Below, piece after piece: positions 58,057 to 64,000 of a stretch of DNA of 64,000 nucleotides. The first letter of the stretch is position 1. Each line of letters begins with the position of its first letter. A program made the translations under genes and the position numbers. The DNA comes from SHVZ01 sp041906305 (GTDB lineage: Bacteria > Pseudomonadota > Alphaproteobacteria > SHVZ01), in contig JAYRJL010000008.1 of the NCBI GenBank assembly GCA_041906305.1, positions 62,001 through 126,000 on the forward strand. The letters are read 5' to 3'. The notes under the pieces are model-generated. The model was not told the DNA's origin and searched no databases. It was given only the letters and a program-made list of their open reading frames with translations.

Positions 58057-58586
58057 TCCGGGTCGAACGATTTGCGCCCGAGCGCGTCGATGCCTTCCAC
58101 GCCCTGCACGCGACCGCCGGGTGGTGCGCGTGCGTCGCCTGGTGGGTCGAGACCTGGGAAGGCTGGGGCAAGCGCACGGCCGACGAGAACCGCGCACTCC
58201 GCGGGCAACTGACCGCGCGCGGCGTCTTCGACGGCTATATCGCCCTTTCAGGCGCAGACGCCGTCGGCTGGTGCCAGGCCGTGCCGCGCGACCGCCTGGT
58301 CAAGATCGGCCGCCAGTACGACCTCGCCGCCGATCCCGGCACCTGGGCGATCGGCTGCTTCTTCATCCACCCGGCGCATCGGCGCCAGGGGATCGCGCGG
58401 CGACTGCTGCGCACGATCCTCGACGACCTCCCATCGCGCGGAGCCCGGCGGGTCGAGGCCTATCCGAAGCGGGCCGCCGGAAATGCGGAAGAACTCTGGA
58501 ACGGACCGGAGCCGCTGCTGCGCGCCCACGGCTTCACGACGGCCAAGGACGATCCGGTGCGCCCGGTGCTGGCCCGCGATCTCTAG
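58053..58586 (+). CDS. GNAT family N-acetyltransferase
   Basis: 177 residues. The acetyl-CoA-binding motif A is AIGCFFIHPAHRRQGIARRLLRTIL (about 108-132), and a trailing YPKRAAGNAEELWNGPEPLLRAHGF resembles the family's active-site loop. The N-terminal half is Trp-rich (GWCACVAWWVETWEGWG). The start is GTG in a GTGA overlap with the HycE-like stop, so translation is coupled to the complex genes. Acceptor unknown. It ends in CTAG shared with the nitroreductase. Confidence 0.85.
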   Translation: MIRVERFAPERVDAFHALHATAGWCACVAWWVETWEGWGKRTADENRALRGQLTARGVFDGYIALSGADAVGWCQAVPRDRLVKIGRQYDLAADPGTWAIGCFFIHPAHRRQGIARRLLRTILDDLPSRGARRVEAYPKRAAGNAEELWNGPEPLLRAHGFTTAKDDPVRPVLARDL

Positions 58587-59155
58587 GCCGTCGGCCGCGT
58601 CCAGCGCTCTACATGGTCCTCGGCCTCGGGGCGCTTCGCGTCGAGCGCCGGGGCGGCGATCGAGCCGATGTACATGAATCCGACGATCTGATCGGCCTCG
58701 GCGAGCCCGAGCTCGCGCTTCACCTGGGCGTCGTAAGCCGGAGCGCCGGTCTTCCAGAAGACGCCGTAGCCCTGGGCGTGGAGGGCGAGCCAGAAGTTCT
58801 GGGTCGCGGCGCCGGCGGCGAGCAGCTGCTCGACCTCGGGGATCTTCGGGTGCTGCGGCTGGATCTTGGCGACCGCGACGACGATGGTCGGAGCGCGGAA
58901 CGCCTTCTCCTGCTCGCGCTTCAGCATCTCGTCGTTGGCATCGGGCTGCTGGCGCTTGAGGCAGCGTGCCATCACGTCGCCGAACGCGGCGCGTGACTCG
59001 CTGTCGATCACGAGGAAACGCCAGGGCTTGAGCTTGCCGTGGTCGGGGGCGCGGACGGCAGCGGCCATCGCCTTGTCGAGCGCCTCCTTGGTCGGCGCCG
59101 GCTCCGCCAGCTTGTTGGGTGAGCGGCGGCTCATCAGATTCTCAAGCGCTTCCAT
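58583..59155 (-). CDS. Nitroreductase family protein (YdjA type)
   Basis: 190 residues of the FMN-binding nitroreductase fold. Motifs are ENLMSRRSPNKLAEP (FMN-binding Arg/Ser), AAVRAPDHGKLKPWRFLVI, LLAAGAATQNFWLALHAQGYGVFWKTG, and a C-terminal VGFMYIGSIA. It reduces nitro- or quinone-type compounds with NAD(P)H; the physiological substrate is uncertain. The ATG at 59155 gives the family N-terminus MEALENL. It is divergent from the aldolase gene across 135 bases. Confidence 0.9.
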   Translation of the reverse strand: MEALENLMSRRSPNKLAEPAPTKEALDKAMAAAVRAPDHGKLKPWRFLVIDSESRAAFGDVMARCLKRQQPDANDEMLKREQEKAFRAPTIVVAVAKIQPQHPKIPEVEQLLAAGAATQNFWLALHAQGYGVFWKTGAPAYDAQVKRELGLAEADQIVGFMYIGSIAAPALDAKRPEAEDHVERWTRPTA

Positions 59156-59290
59156 GGATCGGCTCCCGTGCCTCGAAAATGGCCGAGCCCTATAGCATAC
59201 GCGCCTCGTTCCGTCTCGCGGGCGGCTGTGCTCGCCGTGCCTGTTCCCCATGCTAGCGTTGCCGGAGAATCCGATGGGAGGAACGCTCCG

Positions 59291-60094
59291 TTGCGCGACA
59301 ATCCGATCAAGGCCCGCATCGCCATGGGCGGCTTCGCCTACGGCACCATGGCCTTCGAGTTCTTCACCCCGAGCCTGGCGCAGATCTGCAAGACCGCCGG
59401 GGCCGAGTTCATCATCTACGACATGGAGCACAGCGCGGTCTCCATCGAGACGATCCGCGAACAGATCTCCTACTGCCGCGGCATCGGCATGATCCCGATG
59501 GTGCGCGTGCCGGCCACGCAATACGACTACATCTCGCGCGTGCTCGATGCCGGCGCCATGGGCGTCATGGTGCCGATGGTCGAGACCAAGGAGCAGGCCG
59601 AGTTCATCGTGCAGTCGACGCGCTATCCCCCGGCCGGCCGCCGCGGCGCCGCCTTCGGCTTCGCCCATGACGACTTCGAGGGCGGCTCGGTCACCGACAA
59701 GATCAAGGCGGCGCACGACCGCACCCTGGTGATCTGCCTGATCGAGACCGCGAAGGGCATCGAGAATGCGGACGCGATCGCCGCGGTGCCGGGCGTCGAC
59801 GTCTGCTGGCTCGGCCATTTCGATCTGTCGAACTTCATGGGCATTCCCGCCGCGTTCAAGGACAAGCGGTTCCTCGCGGCGGTCGACAAGCTGCTGGCTG
59901 CCTGCGCCAGGCACAAGAAGACGCCGGGATTCATGGCCGGCGACCAAGCCTGGGCCGAGGACTACATGGGCAAGGGCTTCCGCCTGATGGCGGCCAGCGT
60001 CGACGCCCACCTGCTGCAGGCGGCGCTCAGGAAGGAAATCGACGGGATGAAGCAGATCGCGTCAGCCAAGGGCGCAAAGCGGCCAAGAAAGTAA
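59291..60094 (+). CDS. HpcH/HpaI-type aldolase
   Basis: 267 residues of the class II pyruvate-dependent aldolase/citrate lyase beta-like TIM barrel. Motifs are GTMAFEFFTPSLAQICKTAGAEFIIYDMEHSAV (catalytic His, metal Glu region), VRVPATQYDYISRVLDAGAMGVMVPMV, CLIETAKGIENADAIAAVPGVD and WLGHFDLSNFMGI (metal Asp). It cleaves or makes 2-oxo-4-hydroxy acids. The start is taken as TTG at 59291 because GGGAGGA lies 8 bases before it; earlier codons lack a site. The 3' end overlaps the opposing membrane gene by 68 bases. Confidence 0.86.
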   Translation: MRDNPIKARIAMGGFAYGTMAFEFFTPSLAQICKTAGAEFIIYDMEHSAVSIETIREQISYCRGIGMIPMVRVPATQYDYISRVLDAGAMGVMVPMVETKEQAEFIVQSTRYPPAGRRGAAFGFAHDDFEGGSVTDKIKAAHDRTLVICLIETAKGIENADAIAAVPGVDVCWLGHFDLSNFMGIPAAFKDKRFLAAVDKLLAACARHKKTPGFMAGDQAWAEDYMGKGFRLMAASVDAHLLQAALRKEIDGMKQIASAKGAKRPRK

Positions 60095-60923
60095 GGCCGG
60101 CGCAGGCGAACAGCACGACCCAGCCGGGTCGTTCGCCGATCAGCACCCAGTTGGCCTCGAGCACGCGCCGCCACGGTATGCCGGTGAACAGGCCGTAGCC
60201 TGCGGCCTCGCCGGCGACGGTGAGGGCCGCGACCGCGACCGCGAGAAGCGCCAGCTTGACGAGGCTCGGCATCGATCCGCGTGCGAGCATCCGGTAGCCC
60301 ATGAGCCAGGCGAACATCCCGGCATAGACCGTGGCCTCGCTGACGTTGAGCTTGGTCTGCATGACGTGGTGCGCGAGCGCCAGCACGCCGGCGGGATAGG
60401 CGGCCCAATGCAGCCTCTGCCAGCGCTTGCCGCCGAGACGGCGCACCATCGCGTCGGTCGAGGTCAGCGCCAATGCGAGCAAGACCGCGAACGTCACGAA
60501 GCCGATCGTCAGATAAAGACGGAGAACGATTTCCTGGACGATGAATCCCGGACGGAAGCTGCTGTCGACGATGAAGAAGAAGAAGTGAATCAGTGCATAG
60601 ACGAAGGATGCCACGCCGATCATGCGGCGCACGGTCACCAGTTCCGACCGCCGCAGGATCTGGCGGACCGGCGTGATCGCGAGCGAGATCAGGAGAAGCC
60701 GGATCGCCCAGAGCCCGGTCGCATGGATGAGCTCATTCAAATACCGCGGGCCGAGCGCGCCGGTCTGGTAATCCCAGGCTATGCTGAGCCCGGGAATGAA
60801 CAGGGCGACGAACACGGCTGCCTTGAGCGGCGCGAAACGGCCTGTGCGGTCGCGCCACGGCAGACGCCACGCAGACGGCGGCTTGGGACGGACGACCGAA
60901 GGATTGGACGTGTCGATAGCCAA
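60027..60923 (-). CDS. Ferric-reductase-like transmembrane protein (MsrQ type)
   Basis: About 298 residues. Six or more hydrophobic helices. Heme-b ligands are likely the His in FVYALIHFFFFIVD and the His residues in RLHWAAYPAGVLALAHHVMQTK, the pattern of YedZ/MsrQ, which passes electrons to the periplasmic methionine sulfoxide reductase MsrP. No msrP is adjacent and the C-terminus extends beyond usual MsrQ length. The start is uncertain: the frame is open past 60997, and a TTG at 60923 is proposed to avoid overlapping the divergent ubiX gene. Confidence 0.78.
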   Translation of the reverse strand: MAIDTSNPSVVRPKPPSAWRLPWRDRTGRFAPLKAAVFVALFIPGLSIAWDYQTGALGPRYLNELIHATGLWAIRLLLISLAITPVRQILRRSELVTVRRMIGVASFVYALIHFFFFIVDSSFRPGFIVQEIVLRLYLTIGFVTFAVLLALALTSTDAMVRRLGGKRWQRLHWAAYPAGVLALAHHVMQTKLNVSEATVYAGMFAWLMGYRMLARGSMPSLVKLALLAVAVAALTVAGEAAGYGLFTGIPWRRVLEANWVLIGERPGWVVLFACAGLTFLAALRPWLTRSASSRRFPS

Positions 60924-60996
60924 CTCCAGGCAACGCGGATGCCTATAGCATGAATCTGCTACCTTGCCGGGCGAGTGGGGCATCACGGGGGCGCGA

Positions 60997-61578
60997 GTGG
61001 CCAGGAATCGGCTGATCGTGGCGATCGCCGGCGACTCGGGGGCCATCTACGGCGTCCGGGCCCTGGAAGCGTTGAGACGCATCGGAACGTTCGAGACGCA
61101 TCTGCTCGTCAGCCCATCGGCGGTCGAGGCGCTCGCCTCCGAAGCCGGTCTGACGCCGGCGAAGATGGCCAAGCTGGCCGACGTCGTCCACGCTTCCGGG
61201 ACGCGTGCCGCGCCGTTCGGTCCAGGCTTCGAGACCAAGGGCCTGCTGGCGGCGCCCTGCTCGGCGGAAACGCTCCGCCTCATTGCCGAGGAGGACGACG
61301 CGAGCCAGGTCGCGCGTGCCACGGGGATCTGCCTGAAGGCGCAGCGCCGGGTGGTGCTGATGGTGCCCGAGACGCCGCTCGATCTCGCGACGATCCAGCT
61401 GATGGCATCGGCGACGCGGCTCGGCTGCGTCATCGTCCCCCCGGTGCCGGCCTTCTATCACCGGCCGAAGACGCTAGACGACATCGTCGACCAGACCGTC
61501 GGGCGCGCGCTCGACCTGTTCGACATCGAAGCGGGCCTGGTCCGCCGCTGGACGGAAGACGCCCCTTCCGCACCATGA
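60997..61578 (+). CDS. ubiX: Flavin prenyltransferase UbiX
   Basis: 193 residues. The UbiX/Pad1 fold is marked by LIVAIAGDSGAIYGVRALEAL (flavin-phosphate loop), PCSAETLRLIAEEDDASQVARA, RRVVLMVPETPLDLATIQLM and PPVPAFYHRPKTLDDIVDQTVGRALDLF. It makes prenylated FMN for a UbiD-type decarboxylase, but no ubiD is in the window. The GTG at 60997 follows a GGGGG stretch. Its stop overlaps the PAS protein start in ATGA. Confidence 0.92.
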   Translation: MARNRLIVAIAGDSGAIYGVRALEALRRIGTFETHLLVSPSAVEALASEAGLTPAKMAKLADVVHASGTRAAPFGPGFETKGLLAAPCSAETLRLIAEEDDASQVARATGICLKAQRRVVLMVPETPLDLATIQLMASATRLGCVIVPPVPAFYHRPKTLDDIVDQTVGRALDLFDIEAGLVRRWTEDAPSAP

Positions 61579-62030
61579 GCTCCCTCGTCGTCGTCCGCGA
61601 CACCAGGCTCAAGGATCTTCTCGTCTACTGGGAGGCGAAGCGGCGCGGCCGGCCGATGCCGGAAGCGGGCGAGCTCTCGCCGGTCGACCTCGGATTCATC
61701 CTGCCGAACATGCTGTGGGTCGAGATCGAGCACGAGCCCAGGCGGTATCGCTATCGCCGGGTCGGCACCGAGCTCGAACGCATCTACGGATCCTCGGTCG
61801 AGGGCATGTACATCGACGAGATGCCGGGATTCATGTACCGGCGTATCGCGAGCCGCGCCTATGCGGAGGTCGTCGACGGCCGCGAGCCGGCCTGCCGCAT
61901 CCTCAGCTTCTCGATGGTGTCCTGGTTCGCGAAGTACGAGCGCCTGCTGCTGCCGGTGACGTCCGGCGGGGGACGCGTCGACGTTGTCCTGGGCGCGATC
62001 GTGCCGGAGTTCGGCCCGAAGAAGTCCTGA
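61575..62030 (+). CDS. PAS-domain protein
   Basis: 151 residues resembling the single-PAS family (PAS_5 type) of alphaproteobacteria: LLVYWEAKRRGRPMPEAGELSPVDLGFILPNMLWVEI, then YRYRRVGTELERIYGSSVEGMYIDEM and SFSMVSWFAKYERLLLPVTSGGGRVDVVLGAIV. These soluble proteins probably sense a small ligand or redox state, but most have no known partner. It is translationally coupled to ubiX and followed by a hybrid histidine kinase 54 bases later. Confidence 0.85.
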   Translation: MSSLVVVRDTRLKDLLVYWEAKRRGRPMPEAGELSPVDLGFILPNMLWVEIEHEPRRYRYRRVGTELERIYGSSVEGMYIDEMPGFMYRRIASRAYAEVVDGREPACRILSFSMVSWFAKYERLLLPVTSGGGRVDVVLGAIVPEFGPKKS

Positions 62031-62084
62031 GGGCATGCTAAGCTCGGGCATCCGCTAACTCGTTGATTTCGAGATAAATCCCGG

Positions 62085-64000
62085 ATGTCCGCGCAAGGGA
62101 TCACCGACGAGCTCGAAGAGCTGCGCCTTCGCCTCGAGGCGGAGATGCGGGCGCGCGGGGAAGCCGAAGCCCTGCTCGATGCGCGGACGATGGAGCTCCA
62201 CGCCGCCAACCAGGCGCTCCGCACCACGCTCGAGACCCTCGAGCAGCAGATCGAGGAGCGGACGTCCGCGCTGCAGCGGGCGATGGAGAAGGCGACGTCG
62301 GCCAACCGCGCCAAGTCGGACTTCATCGCCACCATCAGCCACGAGATCCGCACGCCGATGAACGGCATCATCGGCATGAGCGGCCTGCTGATGAGCGAGC
62401 CGCTGTCGCCTGAGCAAGGTGACTATGCACGTACCATACACAGCTCGGCGACGGCGCTGCTCGCCGTCATCAACGACGTGCTCGACTTCTCCAAGGTGGA
62501 GGCGCGGCGGGTCGAGCTCGAGTCGGTGACGTTCGCGCTGCATCCGCTGATCGAGGGCGTGGTCGAGACGATCGCACCCGTGGCCTACGGCAAGGGCCTG
62601 GAAGTCGTCTCCATCGTGCCGCCGGACCTGCCCCTGAACGTCCTCGGCGATCCCGGGCGGCTGCGCCAGGCGCTGCTCAACCTCGCCAGCAACGCGGTCA
62701 AGTTCACCGAGGCAGGATCGGTCCGCATCGAATCCTCCTGGCGGCGCCGGGACGAGAATCTCGCCGAGCTGCGCTTCGAGGTGATCGACACCGGCATCGG
62801 CGTCGCCGCCGACGACCTGGTCCGCATATTCGAAACCTTCACCCAGGCAGACTCCTCGATCTCCCGACGCTTCGGCGGCACGGGCCTCGGTCTCGGCATC
62901 GCGCGCCAGCTGGTCGAGCTCATGGGCGGCAAGCTCACCGCCGAGAGCCAGCCCGGCCGGGGCAGTCGGTTCAAGATCGTGGTGACGCTGCCGATGGCTC
63001 CCGGCGGCACCCGCGAGCTCCATCCTGCCCTGTCTCAGCTGAAGACCCTCGTCGTCTCCGGCGGCGACGGCACCGGCGAGGCCCTGGTCTACGCACTCGC
63101 CGCCTGGCGCGTACCGGTCGAGATCGCCAGGGACGCGATCTCGGCGATGGATCTGTTGCGGCGTGCCGAGCAGGAGCGCCGTCCATTCGGGCTTGCGATC
63201 CTCGACCCGGGACTCAAAGGCGTCGAGGGCGAGCAGCTGGCCCATCTGATCCGGCGCGAGCCCGGTCTCACGCAGCCGAAGCTGCTGCTGGTGGTGCCTC
63301 CCGGCGGTGCGGCAACGCGCGAGGTCGACGGCATCGTGGTCAAGCCGATCCGTCAGTCGCCGCTCTACAACGCGATCGTGCAGACGATCGACGAGACGGC
63401 ACGGCCGGCAAGGCCGGCGGAGGAGAGGCTGCCGGAGGACCGGCGCCTCAAGATCCTCGTCGTCGACGACACCTCGACCAATCTCCGCGTCGCCGGCAAG
63501 CTCCTGGAGAAGTTCGGCCACGCGGTCGATCTTGCCGTCTCCGGCTACGAAGCGGTGTCGGCCGCGGCCAAGACCTCCTACGACCTGATCTTCATGGACC
63601 TGCACATGCCGGAGATGGACGGCTTCACCGCCATCGGCCGCATCCGCGCGATGGCCGGCACCGACGGGCACGTGCCTGTGGTGGCGCTGACCGCGAACGT
63701 GACCGACGGCATCTCCGAGCGATGCCGCGAGGCGGGATTCGACGGCTATCTGCCCAAGCCGCTGATCCCGGACGACCTGAAGAAGGCCGTCGCCCGCCAC
63801 GCGCGGCCGCGCTCCGAAGACGAGACGACGGAGATGCCGAGCGTTCTGAGCCAACTGGTCGGTCATCTCGGCGAGGAGACCGTGTCGAGCCTGATCCAGG
63901 AGTTCCGCGCCGTCGCGGCCCGTCGCGTCGCCGCCGCGACCAGCGCGATCGCGGCGGGCGACGTGGGCGCGGTCCGTCTCGCCGTGCACCAGCTTTCGGG
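62085..64000 (+). CDS. Hybrid sensor histidine kinase with two receiver domains and HPt, partial
   Basis: At least 638 residues, cut by the right edge. No membrane segment. A coiled-coil helix (about 5-75) precedes the H-box FIATISHEIRTPMNGIIGMSG (phospho-His 86). Catalytic boxes are LLNLASNAVKFTE, DTGIGV and GGTGLGLGIARQLVELMGG. The first receiver (about 318-432) lacks the usual acidic pair (SGGD in place of DD) but keeps the Asp of ILDPGL and a Lys. The second (about 455-570) is canonical: VVDD, MDLHMPEMDG, LTAN, PKPL. An HPt domain begins near 590, with its His in AVHQLS at the edge. Confidence 0.92.
   Translation, partial: MSAQGITDELEELRLRLEAEMRARGEAEALLDARTMELHAANQALRTTLETLEQQIEERTSALQRAMEKATSANRAKSDFIATISHEIRTPMNGIIGMSGLLMSEPLSPEQGDYARTIHSSATALLAVINDVLDFSKVEARRVELESVTFALHPLIEGVVETIAPVAYGKGLEVVSIVPPDLPLNVLGDPGRLRQALLNLASNAVKFTEAGSVRIESSWRRRDENLAELRFEVIDTGIGVAADDLVRIFETFTQADSSISRRFGGTGLGLGIARQLVELMGGKLTAESQPGRGSRFKIVVTLPMAPGGTRELHPALSQLKTLVVSGGDGTGEALVYALAAWRVPVEIARDAISAMDLLRRAEQERRPFGLAILDPGLKGVEGEQLAHLIRREPGLTQPKLLLVVPPGGAATREVDGIVVKPIRQSPLYNAIVQTIDETARPARPAEERLPEDRRLKILVVDDTSTNLRVAGKLLEKFGHAVDLAVSGYEAVSAAAKTSYDLIFMDLHMPEMDGFTAIGRIRAMAGTDGHVPVVALTANVTDGISERCREAGFDGYLPKPLIPDDLKKAVARHARPRSEDETTEMPSVLSQLVGHLGEETVSSLIQEFRAVAARRVAAATSAIAAGDVGAVRLAVHQLS

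Overview
The window looks like a chromosomal segment of a GC-rich alphaproteobacterium. The evidence is the NDUFA12-type complex I accessory gene next to mlaD, DUF2155 and aat-accC-accB-aroQ (a typical alphaproteobacterial order), DUF1236 and DUF3606 proteins, a class II DAHP synthase, and kup, ilvD/edd and cheZ relatives. A Reyranella-like or Rhodospirillales-like host would fit the many orphan family-5 substrate-binding proteins and M81 peptidases, but that is inference; no rRNA or marker phylogeny is available. I see no phage, IS element, CRISPR array or replication origin. No gene-free stretch exceeds 300 bases.

Layout. 0-8.7 kb is housekeeping: a partial NUDIX gene, NDUFA12-mlaD-DUF2155-DUF1236, the opposing aroQ-accB-accC-aat operon, kynureninase, rodA, and a cinA relative whose C-terminal deamidase site looks broken. 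8.7-18.5 kb holds kup and an Ldh-type dehydrogenase, an IlvD/Edd dehydratase, a lone cheZ, an EamA transporter with an inositol-monophosphatase-type enzyme, a nuclease-like secreted protein, a SemiSWEET and a GhrA-type reductase. 18.5-26.2 kb is a five-gene operon (nicotinate phosphoribosyltransferase, YkgJ-type, nadE, gltX, cysS) preceded by aroG. 26.3-36.6 kb carries a cupin plus a class III cyclase, gabD-gor, glmU-glmS, gph and a PAS histidine kinase. A tRNA-Val(CAC) with a clear sigma70-type promoter lies at 36.9 kb.

37-50 kb looks accessory and catabolic: two related dipeptide-type substrate-binding proteins without permeases or ATPases, a GMC oxidoreductase, a 2OG-Fe(II) oxygenase, an aldo/keto reductase, three tandem M81 (MlrC-like) metallopeptidases and a small sulfotransferase.

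50.3-58.6 kb is the most interesting part. It encodes a membrane complex built like a group 4 hydrogenase or formate hydrogenlyase (HyfB, HyfC, HyfE, HyfF and HycE/HyfG-like subunits, plus a HycG/NuoB-like subunit on the other strand beside a peroxiredoxin). Its large subunit lacks both cysteine pairs that hold the NiFe centre. It therefore resembles the energy-converting-hydrogenase-related (Ehr) class, whose reaction is unknown, rather than a hydrogenase. 58.6-64 kb holds a nitroreductase, an HpcH/HpaI aldolase, an MsrQ-like heme membrane protein, a UbiX with a PAS protein, and a hybrid histidine kinase cut by the window edge.

Recurrent small-scale structure includes four pieces of a GC-rich palindromic repeat, three intergenic copies of a CRP-like palindrome (GTGAC-N5-GTCACA), and five convergent gene pairs whose stop codons overlap in CTAG or CTAA.
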